This document shows positions 54,473 through 64,000 of a stretch of 64,000 nucleotides of DNA, piece after piece; within the stretch, counting starts at the first letter, position 1; each line of letters begins with the position of its first letter. Where the stretch lies: positions 4,526,001-4,590,000 of the forward strand of contig NZ_JAVIWL010000001.1 of the NCBI RefSeq assembly GCF_034314045.1, written 5' to 3'. The notes beneath the pieces were generated by a model that saw nothing but the letters and a program-made list of their open reading frames with translations, did not search any database and was not told the DNA's origin. Made by a program: the position numbers and the translations under genes. Source of the stretch: Glaciimonas sp. CA11.2 (GTDB lineage: Bacteria > Pseudomonadota > Gammaproteobacteria > Burkholderiales > Burkholderiaceae_D).

Positions 54473-54961
54473 TTAAAATTTTACGTGCTGCGCAAATGCG
54501 ACAGGCAAAAACGGTAAAGCAGTCATCGCAGTCTTTTCGGCATACGGGCTAAATATAGCGTCCCGCCAAAATAATTGTTTCGGAATCGCCGTGGTGCCGC
54601 AGACCAATACTACTGCCAATATGATTACCAAACCTTTGACCAGGCCAAACAGGCCACCTAAACTGCGATCTGCAATGCTAAGACCACTCGCATGGATCAC
54701 GCCATCCAATGCCATGCTTAACAGCATCATGAGAAATCTGACGCCTATAAACAAGGCTATAAAGGCAACAATCAAGCGCGTCACCGTACCAGGAATGACC
54801 TCGGGTAGTAATGCTGCCAGACTTTCGCCATATGCGTTGGCAACGAAGAGGGCAATTGCCCAACTTGCAAGAGACAGGATTTCTTTAACCAATCCACGTA
54901 AAGTGCTAATGAGTACTGAACAAATCAGGACGAACAATATCAGATAATCAAAAATCGTCAC
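54473..54961 (-). CDS. cvpA: CvpA family membrane protein
   Basis: An inner membrane protein of about 162 residues with four hydrophobic helices (IFDYLILFVLICSVLIS, LASWAIALFVANAYG, LIVAFIALFIGVRFLMML, LVKGLVIILAVVLVCG). CvpA was first tied to colicin V export; more recent work links it to envelope and bile-salt stress. GTG 54961 is preferred as start because AGAGG precedes it and the family begins at this point; a TTG seven codons upstream is the alternative. It forms the cvpA-purF pair. Confidence 0.9.
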   Translation of the reverse strand: MTIFDYLILFVLICSVLISTLRGLVKEILSLASWAIALFVANAYGESLAALLPEVIPGTVTRLIVAFIALFIGVRFLMMLLSMALDGVIHASGLSIADRSLGGLFGLVKGLVIILAVVLVCGTTAIPKQLFWRDAIFSPYAEKTAMTALPFLPVAFAQHVKF

Positions 54962-55155
54962 GCTGCCTCTAAACCGGTTCAAAGATCGTTAGCCCGTAAA
55001 TATATCGGGCATTTTGCGGTACCTTTCTGGTCAATCAATTGCAACCCTCATCTGTGTCGATCAACGGGGCGATCAATCGCACCAACATCATTCTCGCAAA
55101 CGGATTTCAGGTCACTCTCACAGAGCAGCCTATATGAGGTTGCTTTGCATCAAAT

Positions 55156-56172
55156 TCAAGCTGGTAACAAGCTGCCTGACAATCCCAACGGCACTAACTT
55201 TGCACGCGCCTTTTCGGCCTCTTCTTTGCTGGAAAATGGCCCAACCCGGATCCTGATTCGCTCTCCGGCAGCGGTCTTGACCTTTTGCGTGTAAGACCGA
55301 ATGCCTGCATCGGTTAACTTTCCTTGCAACTCATCTACTTTTTCTTGCGACGCTAAGGCCGCTACTTGAATCACAAATTTGCCCTGTTTCTTTTCGGCTG
55401 AAGGAGCCGCGTTGCCGCCGTTTAAAATCGCTGCCGCACGCGCAGAATCGTCCTGTGATTCGTTTATTGTAGGGTGATCCTCTGCCCTTGCGTCTAGTTT
55501 AGGTTCCGGACGTGACTTTCGCTCATCCTTTGCTTCAACTTTTGGCTTGGTTTCTACTTTAGGCTTGGCGACAATTTTTGCTTCAGGCTTAGCCTCTGAA
55601 GTTACTGGCGCTACTGGCGCGACGTCAGCGTTATCGGCTGAAGGCAAAGACGGCATCACAGGCGATACACTCGTAATGGCACCCTTGTCCGAAACTTGCG
55701 GTTGACTTAAAGCAGAAATCGGCGCGCTTGCAGGTGTACTCGCTGGATCAATAATTTCCTCCTGCTTATCCAGCCCGCCGATCGTACCGGTCATACCAGA
55801 CGAAGCAGATGATTTGGATGAAGTCGTAGCACGATTTGCCGGAGCATCCGCTGCGACTACTGCCGCAGGTTTGTCGCGTGAAGGAATCTGGATCGAAATA
55901 TCGTCGGCTAGCGGTTTCGGTTCGGAATCCAATACCATCGGCAACACAATGACTACCGCCAACACTAAAGCTACTGCACCAACTAAACGACGTCGCGCAC
56001 GTTTTTTTTCCGGCAGAACCGGATCGGCCGGATCATTGCTCTGATTACTGGAAATTTTGCGTTTCCTACTTGCACGGATGGCACTGGTGTCATCTTCAGC
56101 GCGCGAATGATAGGCGCTCTGCTCAGAGCTAGGCTGTTGTTTATTTTTACGGAAGAAAGAGAACAAACCCAT
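55156..56172 (-). CDS. SPOR-domain protein, DedD/FtsN-like
   Basis: A bitopic inner membrane protein of 338 residues. A basic cytoplasmic N-terminus (EKKRARRR) precedes one membrane helix (about residues 63-81), then a long Pro/Ala/Lys-rich periplasmic linker with repeated PKVETKPKVEAK-type sequence, and a C-terminal SPOR domain (about 263-336: GKFVIQVAALASQEKVDEL, RIRVGPFSSKEEAEKARAKL). SPOR domains bind denuded septal peptidoglycan, so a division-site role is expected, DedD being the positional counterpart between folC and cvpA. Confidence 0.92.
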   Translation of the reverse strand: MGLFSFFRKNKQQPSSEQSAYHSRAEDDTSAIRASRKRKISSNQSNDPADPVLPEKKRARRRLVGAVALVLAVVIVLPMVLDSEPKPLADDISIQIPSRDKPAAVVAADAPANRATTSSKSSASSGMTGTIGGLDKQEEIIDPASTPASAPISALSQPQVSDKGAITSVSPVMPSLPSADNADVAPVAPVTSEAKPEAKIVAKPKVETKPKVEAKDERKSRPEPKLDARAEDHPTINESQDDSARAAAILNGGNAAPSAEKKQGKFVIQVAALASQEKVDELQGKLTDAGIRSYTQKVKTAAGERIRIRVGPFSSKEEAEKARAKLVPLGLSGSLLPA

Positions 56173-56247
56173 GCGATATCTATTTAATTTTAAAAAGCAA
56201 TACTAAAATATGGACTGAGTTTGCACCACACGTTGCAGCGCATATTG

Positions 56248-57576
56248 TCAGTGAAATCCGGATTTCCTTGCCTTCATTACATCAGCAACTGTCAGGAAAG
56301 ATCCGAAAACCACAATTCTATCATTCTCGCCTGCTCTACTCAGTGCATTTGCATAGGCTTCTGCGGGAGTACTGAAATTTTGAATGGTAGATTCTGCTTT
56401 TGGCCCTTCTTGCGCTTCGACTCCAGCATCTTGCAAGCATTGCCGAATTTGCTCTGCTGTCGCGGCACGCGGTAACGGCAAATCAGTGACACACCAATGA
56501 TCAATTCTGCTTTTTAACTGGGAAACGATACCTTGGATATCCTTATCGAGCATCACACCAAATATGCCAAAGGTGTAAGGATGAAAGCCCATGTTCTCTA
56601 GATTCTGACCCAATGTAGCGGCTGCGTGAGGATTGTGTGCCACGTCTAATACCACGAGTGGTTGTCCTGGCATCACTTGAAAACGCGCCGGCAACTCCAC
56701 AGTCACAAGTCCGGTTCGCACCTCTTGGGCACTAACTGGTAATTGGTAACGTAAAGCCTCCAATGCTGCTAATGCTGCGGATGCATTCAACAATTGATTG
56801 GCACCGCGAAGGCTTGGATAGCCTAGAGAGTTGCGACGCTGGGTGCGTCCACCATAGTTCCACTGCTGCTTATCCCCAGTGTAGTTAAAATCACGACCCA
56901 GTAACCAAAGATCAGCGCCGATTGCAATGGCATGGTCAATAAGTGATTGAGGCGGCACTGGATCACTACAAATAGCGGTTTTTCCAGCCCGGAAAATACC
57001 CGCCTTCTCAAAACCTATTTTTTCCCGGGTATCACCAAGGTAATCAGTGTGATCGATATCAATGCTGGTCACAATGGCGATATCTGCATCAATCACATTG
57101 ACAGCATCCAGACGCCCGCCCAGACCAACTTCCAATATCACCACCTCTAGATCGGCAGAGGCAAGCAAATGCATAATGGCAAGGGTCGTAAATTCAAAAT
57201 ACGTTAGCGAAACATCTCCACGTTGCGCTTCAACAGCTTCAAAACTGGCAATCAGCACATCGTCAGAGGCTGACTCGCCGTTTAACTGCGCGCGTTCATT
57301 GAATTTCAAGAAATGTGGCTTGATGTACAGCCCTACTTTGTAGCCAGCGCGTAATAGCATTGACTCCAACATCGCACATGTTGAGCCTTTTCCGTTGGTT
57401 CCAGCGACCATGATGACAGGACAAGAAAACCTGAGGTTGAGTCGTTCTTTTACGAGCTTGACACGATCCAAGCCCATATCAATGGTTTTAAAGTGGCGCG
57501 ACTCGAGCAGTTCAAGCCAATCGTCTAACGTGGTGGGATGGCTTGCTGCGAGTGGAGAAGTTAACGATGTAGGCAT
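56248..57576 (-). CDS. folC: bifunctional folylpolyglutamate / dihydrofolate synthase
   Basis: Adds glutamate to dihydropteroate and to folates. The 442-residue Mur-ligase-type enzyme has the P-loop MVAGTNGKGSTCAML, the early HFKTIDMGLDRVKLV motif and Mg/ATP segments LEVGLGGRLDAVNVID and TSIDIDHTDYLGDTREKIGFEKAGIFR. The C-terminal domain begins near VLDVAHNPHAA. ATG 57576. Upstream is accD, downstream the SPOR protein, the same order as in E. coli (accD-folC-dedD-cvpA-purF). Confidence 0.97.
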   Translation of the reverse strand: MPTSLTSPLAASHPTTLDDWLELLESRHFKTIDMGLDRVKLVKERLNLRFSCPVIMVAGTNGKGSTCAMLESMLLRAGYKVGLYIKPHFLKFNERAQLNGESASDDVLIASFEAVEAQRGDVSLTYFEFTTLAIMHLLASADLEVVILEVGLGGRLDAVNVIDADIAIVTSIDIDHTDYLGDTREKIGFEKAGIFRAGKTAICSDPVPPQSLIDHAIAIGADLWLLGRDFNYTGDKQQWNYGGRTQRRNSLGYPSLRGANQLLNASAALAALEALRYQLPVSAQEVRTGLVTVELPARFQVMPGQPLVVLDVAHNPHAAATLGQNLENMGFHPYTFGIFGVMLDKDIQGIVSQLKSRIDHWCVTDLPLPRAATAEQIRQCLQDAGVEAQEGPKAESTIQNFSTPAEAYANALSRAGENDRIVVFGSFLTVADVMKARKSGFH

Positions 57577-57598
57577 AAATTAGTCATTTAACAAAACA

Positions 57599-57628
57599 AT
57601 AGCCCGAACAGAAAGCGATTCGGGCTAT
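57599..57628. repeat. perfect 10-bp stem-loop between accD and folC
   Basis: ATAGCCCGAA (57599-57608) and TTCGGGCTAT (57619-57628) flank a 10-base loop. On the minus strand ATTGTTTTG follows, a weak T-rich tail, so it could be a leaky terminator or processing hairpin after accD. Confidence 0.6.
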
Positions 57629-57703
57629 CAGATTTTGAGTAATATCAATCAGGCAATTTCTGTAACCAAATGTCGATCATCAGCTCAGATCAAAAAAAAC
57701 ACA

Positions 57704-58576
57704 TCAAGCGAGCGTTTCGGCTGGTTGATTCTGCAATAAGGCTAGCAAACGCGCGATCTCTTCGCGCATCTTGCGTCGATCGACGATCATATCGACTGCG
57801 CCTTTAGTGACTAGAAACTCAGACCGCTGAAATCCTTCAGGCAGTTTTTCGCGCACAGTATTTTCGATCACGCGTGGACCAGCAAAACCAATTAACGCTT
57901 TCGGCTCCGCGATCACAACATCACCCATAAATGCAAATGACGCAGATACCCCACCCATGGTCGGATCAGTTAAGACGCTTATATACGGTAATTTCTTTTC
58001 CGACAATTTAGTTAGCATTGCTGTCGTTTTTGCCATTTGCAATAACGACAACAAACCCTCTTGCATACGCGCTCCACCGGTCGCTGTAATGCAGATAAAC
58101 GGTACTTTTTGCTCAAGCGCAGCTTGTGCACCGCGAACAAACCGCTCACCGACAACAGAGCCCATTGAGCCACCCATAAACTCAAACTCAAAACAGGCGA
58201 CCACAACAGGCAACGTCATAATAGCGCCACCCAACACGATAAGTGCGTCGGTTTCACCGGTAGCTTCCATCGCCGCTTTGAGGCGATCCGGATATTTTTT
58301 ACTATCTTTAAATTTAAGCGTATCAATAGGCAATGTTTCCTGGCCAATTTCATAGCGTCCACCAGCATCCAGAAGCGCATCCAGACGGTCACGCGCGCGA
58401 ATACGCAAATGATGGCTGCACTTTGGGCAGACATGAATGTTGGATTCCAGGTCAGTCCGGTATAACACCGCTTCACAGGAAGGGCATTTAACCCACAGTC
58501 CTTCCGGGATCGATTTGCGGGTTGCCGAGTCACTGCGCTGGATACGGGGCGGGAGTAGTTTTTCAAGCCAACTCAT
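57704..58576 (-). CDS. accD: acetyl-CoA carboxylase carboxyltransferase beta subunit
   Basis: The beta part of the carboxyltransferase that moves the carboxyl group from biotin to acetyl-CoA for fatty acid synthesis. The 290-residue protein opens with the zinc ribbon ([26 protein letters not shown]), followed by the crotonase-like core with [21 protein letters not shown] and [19 protein letters not shown] 58576 has an ideal AAGGAGGT Shine-Dalgarno, suiting a highly translated gene. Confidence 0.98.
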   Translation of the reverse strand: MSWLEKLLPPRIQRSDSATRKSIPEGLWVKCPSCEAVLYRTDLESNIHVCPKCSHHLRIRARDRLDALLDAGGRYEIGQETLPIDTLKFKDSKKYPDRLKAAMEATGETDALIVLGGAIMTLPVVVACFEFEFMGGSMGSVVGERFVRGAQAALEQKVPFICITATGGARMQEGLLSLLQMAKTTAMLTKLSEKKLPYISVLTDPTMGGVSASFAFMGDVVIAEPKALIGFAGPRVIENTVREKLPEGFQRSEFLVTKGAVDMIVDRRKMREEIARLLALLQNQPAETLA

Positions 58577-58624
58577 AGAGCGACCTCCTTCATATTTTTT
58601 ACTTGCCGAATTGTACCTTCAACC

Positions 58625-58652
58625 AAAAAACAGCGATAGTAAATCGCTGTTT
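58625..58652 (-). terminator. leftward intrinsic terminator after trpA
   Basis: AAACAGCGAT (58628-58637), loop AGTAA, ATCGCTGTTT (58643-58652); on the minus strand the stem runs into TTTTTT. It lies about 90 bases after trpA and so splits the trp genes from accD. Confidence 0.85.
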
Positions 58653-58741
58653 CTACACAAACTTAGTGATTGAAGATTAAATGCCAATTTAGCAAATTTT
58701 TGTTAACGCCATTAACCAGGCCTGCGCGAGTACGACGGAAA

Positions 58742-59539
58742 TTATTCGTCCAAAGCTTTCCGAATACCGCTGATAAATGTTTGCACCGCTGCAACAGCAT
58801 GCTCACGCGGGGTATTTTCAAGTTCCTGAATAATGCGACTTCCGATGACAACTGCATCCGCTACTTGCGCCACTGCTTTAGCGGTAGCTGCATCGCGAAT
58901 ACCAAAACCGACACCAATAGGCAACTTAACGTGCTTGCGAATTGCTTCGATGCGCTTCGTGACTTCAGCGATATCGATATTAGCCGAACCCGTCACGCCC
59001 TTAAGCGATACGCAATACGCGAAACCACCGCCAACTTCGGCAACCTGCTTGATCCGCTCTTCAGTAGAAGTCGGCGCGAGCAGGAAGATAGGATCCATGC
59101 CATTGAGGCGCATCTTATGCGCAAACTCTTCACACTCCTCGGGTGGATAATCGACAACGATGGTGCCATCAATGCCCGCTTCTTTTGCAGCACTAATAAA
59201 AACATCCACGCCCATCCGTTCGAGGGGATTAGCGTATCCCATCAACACGACTGGCGTATGGGTATTGGTCTGCCGAAAAACCCGTACATACCCTAACACG
59301 TCATGCAGGCTGACATTGAATTTAAGCGCGCGTTCGCATGCCCGCTGGATAACAGGGCCTTCGGCCATTGGATCAGAAAATGGGACACCCAACTCAAGAA
59401 TGTCGGCACCGCCAGCGACCAGAGCGTGCATCAATGGTACGGTCAACTCTGGATCTGGATCACCAGCGGTGATAAACGGGATCAGACCCTTTTTGTTATT
59501 TGCGGCCAGTGCGGCCAACGTAGTCTGGATTCGTGACAT
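58742..59539 (-). CDS. trpA: tryptophan synthase alpha chain
   Basis: Cleaves indole-3-glycerol phosphate to indole and glyceraldehyde 3-phosphate and passes indole to TrpB. The 265-residue TIM barrel has catalytic Glu49 ([11 protein letters not shown]), while the second catalytic acid, Asp60 in E. coli, is Glu60 here (DPMAEGP). The phosphate-binding segments [13 protein letters not shown] and [12 protein letters not shown] are intact. Downstream of trpB by about 200 bases with a hairpin between. Confidence 0.97.
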   Translation of the reverse strand: MSRIQTTLAALAANNKKGLIPFITAGDPDPELTVPLMHALVAGGADILELGVPFSDPMAEGPVIQRACERALKFNVSLHDVLGYVRVFRQTNTHTPVVLMGYANPLERMGVDVFISAAKEAGIDGTIVVDYPPEECEEFAHKMRLNGMDPIFLLAPTSTEERIKQVAEVGGGFAYCVSLKGVTGSANIDIAEVTKRIEAIRKHVKLPIGVGFGIRDAATAKAVAQVADAVVIGSRIIQELENTPREHAVAAVQTFISGIRKALDE

Positions 59540-59691
59540 GGTTGTCTTAGAAAAATTTTCGTGAGCTATTGATTAAATTAAGCAGAACAAGCTCGGCCTA
59601 ACAAGTTGTTTGAGATAAATCGCTTAAAATCTATCCATCGAAATACATTCAGTCTGCGTTCGGCAAATCATGATCATGTAGATCAGAGCGT

Positions 59692-59724
59692 ATCGCCACC
59701 AACGGGTTTCCCCATGGTGGCGAT
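59692..59724. repeat. stem-loop between trpB and trpA
   Basis: ATCGCCACC (59692-59700) pairs with GGTGGCGAT (59716-59724), with an extra inner GGG/CCC pairing in the 15-base loop. It begins 13 bases after the trpB stop. The T-rich side is on the plus strand, so on the trp mRNA it is not a classical terminator; it may slow 3' decay or separate trpB and trpA messages. Confidence 0.7.
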
Positions 59725-59736
59725 TTTGTATTAACG

Positions 59737-61002
59737 CTATGCCGACTTCAACCGCTCAGCCACAGTATGCATATCCTTGTCACCACGACCAGACAAGTTT
59801 GCCAAAATAATTTTATCTCTCGGCAAAGTCGCTGCAAGTTTGGCAGCGTAGGCTAACGCATGACTGGATTCCAGAGCGGGAATAATTCCCTCAATAAGGC
59901 AACAGGTGTGAAATGCATCAAGCGCCTCATCGTCAGTGATCGTCTCATAGGTCGCACGACCACAGTCCTTCAACCATGCGTGCTCAGGACCAACGCCCGG
60001 ATAGTCCAGGCCGGCAGAAACCGAATGCGTTTCAATAACTTGACCGTTCGCATCTTGGAGCAAATATGTTCGGTTGCCATGCAAAACACCGGGTGAACCA
60101 GCAGTCAATGAGGCTGAGTGCTTGCGGCTTGCCAATCCTTCACCCGCCGCTTCAACACCGATCAAACGGACGTCATGATGGTCTATATAAGGATAGAAAA
60201 TACCCATTGCATTTGAACCGCCGCCGACGCACGCGACCACATAATCCGGTTGGCGACCGATCATTTCCGGCATCTGTATCAGGCACTCTTCACCAATGAC
60301 AGACTGAAAATCACGAACCATCATCGGATAAGGATGTGGTCCTGCAACAGTGCCGATGATATAGAACGTATCCTCAACATTCGTCACCCAATCTCGCATC
60401 GCTTCATTGAGCGCATCTTTCAATGTCTTTGATCCTGATTCAACAGGCACGACTGTGGCACCTAGCAGATTCATTCGGTAGACATTTTGTTTTTGACGCT
60501 TGATGTCTTCACTACCCATATAAACCACACATTCCAAGCCAAAACGGGCACAGATCGTAGCTGTTGCGACACCATGCTGTCCCGCACCGGTTTCCGCGAT
60601 CACGCGAGGTTTACCCATGCGCTTGGCCAGCAATGCTTGTCCGATCACATTGTTAATTTTGTGGGCGCCTGTATGGTTCAAGTCTTCGCGCTTGAAATAA
60701 ATTTGTGCACCGCCCATTTGCTCAGACCAGCGTTTAGCGTGATATATCGGACTTGGGCGACCAACGAAATGTTTCAGTTCACTTTCATATTCAGCAACAA
60801 ATTCCGGTTGATACTGGTAGTGCGCATAAGCTTCCGTCAATTCTTTGAGGGCAAGTGTCAAGGTTTCTGACACAAAGCTGCCGCCATACATACCAAAGTG
60901 ACCCCTTGCATCAGGCAAATTGTAATGTGCAGCTTGCTGTAAGGTCGCGGTGGCGGGTGGTTGGCGCTCAGCAAAGTGCTCAAGCGGATTTAATTCTTTC
61001 AT
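59737..61002 (-). CDS. trpB: tryptophan synthase beta chain
   Basis: PLP enzyme that joins indole and serine to make tryptophan. The 421-residue protein has the Schiff-base Lys115 in [12 protein letters not shown], the start motif [15 protein letters not shown], the phosphate-binding loop [10 protein letters not shown] and the monovalent-cation loop region [14 protein letters not shown]. The first 25 residues are a small, less conserved extension. ATG 61002. Order trpF-trpB-trpA as in many betaproteobacteria; the roughly 240 bases upstream to trpF hold no gene. Confidence 0.98.
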   Translation of the reverse strand: MKELNPLEHFAERQPPATATLQQAAHYNLPDARGHFGMYGGSFVSETLTLALKELTEAYAHYQYQPEFVAEYESELKHFVGRPSPIYHAKRWSEQMGGAQIYFKREDLNHTGAHKINNVIGQALLAKRMGKPRVIAETGAGQHGVATATICARFGLECVVYMGSEDIKRQKQNVYRMNLLGATVVPVESGSKTLKDALNEAMRDWVTNVEDTFYIIGTVAGPHPYPMMVRDFQSVIGEECLIQMPEMIGRQPDYVVACVGGGSNAMGIFYPYIDHHDVRLIGVEAAGEGLASRKHSASLTAGSPGVLHGNRTYLLQDANGQVIETHSVSAGLDYPGVGPEHAWLKDCGRATYETITDDEALDAFHTCCLIEGIIPALESSHALAYAAKLAATLPRDKIILANLSGRGDKDMHTVAERLKSA

Positions 61003-61240
61003 CTTTTTCTTTCTGAAAATGGCTGATTGACTGCTGATTGACTTTTATTGAGGGCATTTAGTCACCTCAAAGTGCGCAAAAAATACTGAGCACTATCAAT
61101 AGATCTCGTCTTAAACCGTAGCCAACAATCTGCAGTTAATACTGCTGGCAAATATAGCACCCACAATGCACTAAAGATAATAGGACTCGCCGCACCATGC
61201 ACCGCAGAATTCGCGCGGTTCAGTGGATTGCGAACAAAAC

Positions 61241-61909
61241 TTACTCAGGCACTGTATCTGCTTGACGTACGGCTTCGATAAAAGCACGGATCTTTGCGGG
61301 ATCCTTTACGCCCTTTTCTTGTTCGACACCACTGCTGATATCGACCGCAAAAGGACGAACACGTACCACCGCGTCAGTCGCGTTTTGTACGCTCAAGCCA
61401 CCACTTAAAACGACCTGAGGCGCGAGTTCTTTTGGGATGAGAGACCAATCAAAAACCTTTCCGCTACCACCATAACCATCTACCAAGGTATCGAGCAACA
61501 AACCGGCAAATAGCCGACCATCAGATCGATATGTACGATTGTACTCTATCAAATCGCTGGCGACTGTTGCAGCACCTACACGCATTGCGCGCAAAAAAGG
61601 GCGATTGACACGTTTAGCTGCTTCATTGCATTGCAAAACCGATTCGTCACCATGAAATTGCAACAAAGACAACGGGGCCACATCAACTGTCGCAGCGACC
61701 TCATCGGCCGTCGCATTGACGAATAATCCTACCGCAGTAACGAACGGTGGCAATGTAGCAATTAGTTGCGCTGCTCGTTGAGGCGAAACAAAACGTGGAC
61801 TTTTTGCATAAAAAACAAAGCCTATAGCATCCGCGCCAGCAGAAACCGCTGCCGCAACATCTTGCTCACGTGTCAAACCGCAAATTTTGATTCGGGTACG
61901 CTGGATCAT
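61241..61909 (-). CDS. trpF: phosphoribosylanthranilate isomerase
   Basis: Isomerises phosphoribosylanthranilate in tryptophan synthesis. A 222-residue TIM barrel: catalytic Cys in IKICGLTREQD, then ADAIGFVFYAKSPRFVS, LLQFHGDES, GLLLDTLVDGYGGSGKVFDW (catalytic Asp) and the phosphate site VLSGGLSVQNATDAV and AVDISSGVE. It is a separate gene, not fused to trpC. ATG 61909; truA lies 184 bases upstream on the same strand. Confidence 0.97.
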   Translation of the reverse strand: MIQRTRIKICGLTREQDVAAAVSAGADAIGFVFYAKSPRFVSPQRAAQLIATLPPFVTAVGLFVNATADEVAATVDVAPLSLLQFHGDESVLQCNEAAKRVNRPFLRAMRVGAATVASDLIEYNRTYRSDGRLFAGLLLDTLVDGYGGSGKVFDWSLIPKELAPQVVLSGGLSVQNATDAVVRVRPFAVDISSGVEQEKGVKDPAKIRAFIEAVRQADTVPE

Positions 61910-62093
61910 GTTTATAGAGGTAATAATATGAGTAAAAATAGATACGAATCATCTATTTCGCAGAGATTCACACAAAACTTAGCAAAGGAGTGCTTTAGGC
62001 ATCCACTTTATTCACTCTGAGCTCCAATGACGAACCTCCGCAAATAACGTCAATATTGGCCATAAATATTGATCTGTTTTGACTATATACGGA

Positions 62094-62912
62094 TTATAAC
62101 CAAGGTAATATTTTACTTTGTTGCTGCGGTAGTTTCCATTTTTGGTCGTATTCAACTTTCGCCAAATATAAGCCGTCCGGCATAAACGTTGGCGCGGCCC
62201 GACTCCGATCTTGCTGTAAAAGTAAGTCCGCTATCCATTCAGGGGACTGTTTTCCGATGCCAACGAAAATTAATGAGCCGATCATATTACGCACCATATG
62301 ATGCAAAAATGCATTTGCGCGTAGGGTGAAGACAACCAGATCACCACTGCGGGCAATATTTACCTCATGCATAGTACGAACAGGAGAACGTGCCTGGCAT
62401 TCGATGGCTCGAAAAGCTGAAAAGTCGTGCGTGCCAACAAAGTGCTCTGCGGCCGCCTGCATTAACGCCAGATCAAGTGGGCGAAAAGCCCACCCCACCT
62501 TATTCACCAACAAGGGCGATCGAATTGGATGGTTGTAAAGTAAGTAATGATAAGTACGCGCAGTTGCGCTAAAGCGTGCATGAAATTGTTGGTCACCATC
62601 AACGTGGTCGGTTACTTCAGCATGCGGTACTTCGCAAGCCCAACGTACCGCGATGGATGGCGGTAAAAAAGCATTCAATCCACGTACCCAAGACGATGCG
62701 TCTCGCGCCAATGGGGTATCAAAATGCACCACCTGTTCAAGCGCATGAACACCTGAATCAGTACGCCCAGCGCAAATGGTCGAAACTTTACCCTGCGTGA
62801 ATTTTTGCAAGGCAAGCTCTAACCGATCCTGAACGGTCTTGCCGCTAGGTTGCGTTTGCCACCCCTGCCAAGGAGTGCCATCATATTGCACGCCGAGAAC
62901 GATTCGCCTCAC
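62094..62912 (-). CDS. truA: tRNA pseudouridine synthase A
   Basis: Makes pseudouridine at positions 38-40 of the tRNA anticodon arm. The 272-residue protein has catalytic Asp52 in [15 protein letters not shown], plus [13 protein letters not shown] at the start and [16 protein letters not shown] near the C-terminus. The start is GTG 62912 with GGAG before it. It follows fimV, a common order in proteobacteria (fimV-truA-trpF). Confidence 0.97.
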   Translation of the reverse strand: MRRIVLGVQYDGTPWQGWQTQPSGKTVQDRLELALQKFTQGKVSTICAGRTDSGVHALEQVVHFDTPLARDASSWVRGLNAFLPPSIAVRWACEVPHAEVTDHVDGDQQFHARFSATARTYHYLLYNHPIRSPLLVNKVGWAFRPLDLALMQAAAEHFVGTHDFSAFRAIECQARSPVRTMHEVNIARSGDLVVFTLRANAFLHHMVRNMIGSLIFVGIGKQSPEWIADLLLQQDRSRAAPTFMPDGLYLAKVEYDQKWKLPQQQSKILPWL

Positions 62913-63093
62913 ACCAACTCCACTTAAAAAATATCGCCATTAAAAGACAAAAAAGGCCATAACAATTTGGACTAGGAACCCATCGCAAAAAAAAACACTG
63001 CGTTTAAACACAAACGGGCGCCAGCATAACGCTGCGCCCGTTAATTGCCAAATATTATTAGCACTTCAAATTAAAAAATGCTCACCAACATTT

Positions 63094-64000
63094 TTACGTA
63101 AGCTTTACCAATAACGCTTTCGCCGTTGCTATCTGCCCCACATCACCGCCCTTTAATACCTCTTCTAGTAATTCGCGCGCGCCTTCACTATCACCAATTT
63201 CCTGATAAGCAGCAGCAAGATCAAGCTTAGTCGCCATTTCCGTGTTGTTCATAACAAGAGGAGCCTTCAATATTTCCTCTGACAAACTATGCTTATCAGC
63301 CACATTGACAAGATCAAGATCCATAGCTGAAAACTCGAACTCCAGGGGAGCAGCCATCACGAAGGTTGATGCTACATTCGATAGTGGAATAACAGGCTCC
63401 AGAAGAGTTGGAACCCCACCTGATACCTCTACAGTCGGGTCTGATGGAATATGTTTATACTGTACGCCAGTTTCAGCAGACGAACCCGTGACGCTAAAAT
63501 CAGAGCCTGTCAACGCTTTGTTTTCAAGATCAAAATCCAGAGATTCCAGAATCGCCTTAGCGGATTCAGGTGTCGTCATCGTGATCGCCGAATGATGGCT
63601 CTTATCGACAGGGTCATCTAGGGGCGCAAAGTCAAAATCCAGATCTGGCTTGTCGTCTGGTTCCAATATATCTTTAAGTGGATCAGCATCTACATGCGAC
63701 GGAGTGAGTAATATCGGAACTGCCACCTCCTCGACATCCAGTATTCGACTTTGTGTATTCAAAGGTCCAGGAATAACTCGCGGCGCATTAAATTCAAGTC
63801 CTTCCATTGGTTGCGTAGGAGCAGTTATCGATGCTGCTTTACTAACTACTTGCTCTGGCAAATCTCCTCGCCCATACAATGGATTAGTAGGGTCTATCGT
63901 CACTCCTAACGCCGCCGCTTGCTGCCAATCCTCCCCCTTCCCGACTGTTAGACTGTAGAGTTCGCTAGCTAGTATTTCGAAGGCCCGCACATCCTTACGC
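63094..64000 (-). CDS. fimV: FimV-like protein, C-terminal part (cut by window edge)
   Basis: The frame is open to the right edge (codons before the GTG at 63990 read R-K-D), so the N-terminal part with LysM and membrane segment is outside. What remains is a FimV block (DVRAFEILASELYSLTVGKGEDW, ALGVTIDPTNPLY), a long acidic variable region (DLDFDFAPLDDPV) and the conserved FimV C-terminal TPR-like domain (EMATKLDLAAAYQEIGDSEGARELLEEVL). FimV organises polar type IV pili and twitching machinery. The end at 63094 is a genuine stop. Confidence 0.9.
   Translation of the reverse strand, partial: RKDVRAFEILASELYSLTVGKGEDWQQAAALGVTIDPTNPLYGRGDLPEQVVSKAASITAPTQPMEGLEFNAPRVIPGPLNTQSRILDVEEVAVPILLTPSHVDADPLKDILEPDDKPDLDFDFAPLDDPVDKSHHSAITMTTPESAKAILESLDFDLENKALTGSDFSVTGSSAETGVQYKHIPSDPTVEVSGGVPTLLEPVIPLSNVASTFVMAAPLEFEFSAMDLDLVNVADKHSLSEEILKAPLVMNNTEMATKLDLAAAYQEIGDSEGARELLEEVLKGGDVGQIATAKALLVKLT

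Overview
The window looks like chromosome of a betaproteobacterium of the order Burkholderiales, most likely family Oxalobacteraceae (Collimonas/Glaciimonas/Herminiimonas type). This placement is inferred from gene order and protein character, not from a marker-gene search. Supporting points are the block fimV-truA-trpF-trpB-trpA-accD-folC-SPOR-cvpA-purF, the block dapA-bamC-MBL hydrolase, two Bug-type solute receptors, a pcaHGB operon ending in a decarboxylase-lactonase fusion, and moderate base composition with AT-rich intergenic DNA. No rRNA, tRNA or CRISPR array was seen.

Layout. 0.1-4.1 kb: protocatechuate branch of the beta-ketoadipate pathway (pcaH, pcaG, pcaB, fused pcaC-pcaD). 4.5-6.7 kb: exported DUF4142 protein, a run of hairpins ending in a terminator, a nucleoside deaminase and a nitroreductase. 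7.0-12.7 kb: a leftward catabolic cluster (NTF2-like protein, TauD/TfdA dioxygenase, FAH-family hydrolase, Bug receptor, FMN-dependent 2-hydroxyacid dehydrogenase) with a divergent LysR regulator. 12.7-20.5 kb: mixed accessory genes including two HAD hydrolases, cyanase, a periplasmic histidine phosphatase, DoxX, a MazG-like protein, DUF2252, a HugZ-like protein and a secreted serine hydrolase. 20.5-25.9 kb: Lrp regulator, trans-sulfuration enzyme, ilvD and a second Bug receptor. 26.5-28.7 kb: an intact IS30-family element with matched ends and an AAG target duplication, next to a protein with a possible Cys-His-Asp triad. 28.9-37.2 kb: flavoprotein, mutS with a coupled exported protein, a 14-bp tandem repeat, slyD, a ribosomal-oxygenase-like gene and a repeat-rich lipoprotein. 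37.3-45.9 kb: leftward housekeeping genes (MBL hydrolase, bamC, dapA, methyltransferase, trpS, site-2 protease, Sua5-like, htpX, PHP phosphatase). 46.0-46.9 kb: a palindromic MITE-like unit and a compact mobile element resembling a HEARO/omega-RNA locus without an IscB nuclease. 47-51.4 kb: hydrolase, patatin, yjdM, TetR and LOG genes. 51.5-64 kb: the conserved metabolic block running leftward from a cut-off fimV.

Most interesting region. At about 46.18-46.52 kb there is a roughly 230-nt, strongly foldable sequence (a UUCG-capped hairpin, nested GC stems, possible alternative pairings). It is followed by a Shine-Dalgarno, a 36-codon ORF and an RE-like hairpin, and it ends exactly at an ATGA. 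That ATGA is also the start of the next gene and holds the stop of the 36-codon ORF. The likeliest reading is an ORF-less HEARO/omega-RNA element inserted at a start codon, which keeps the gene translatable through ATGA stop-start coupling.
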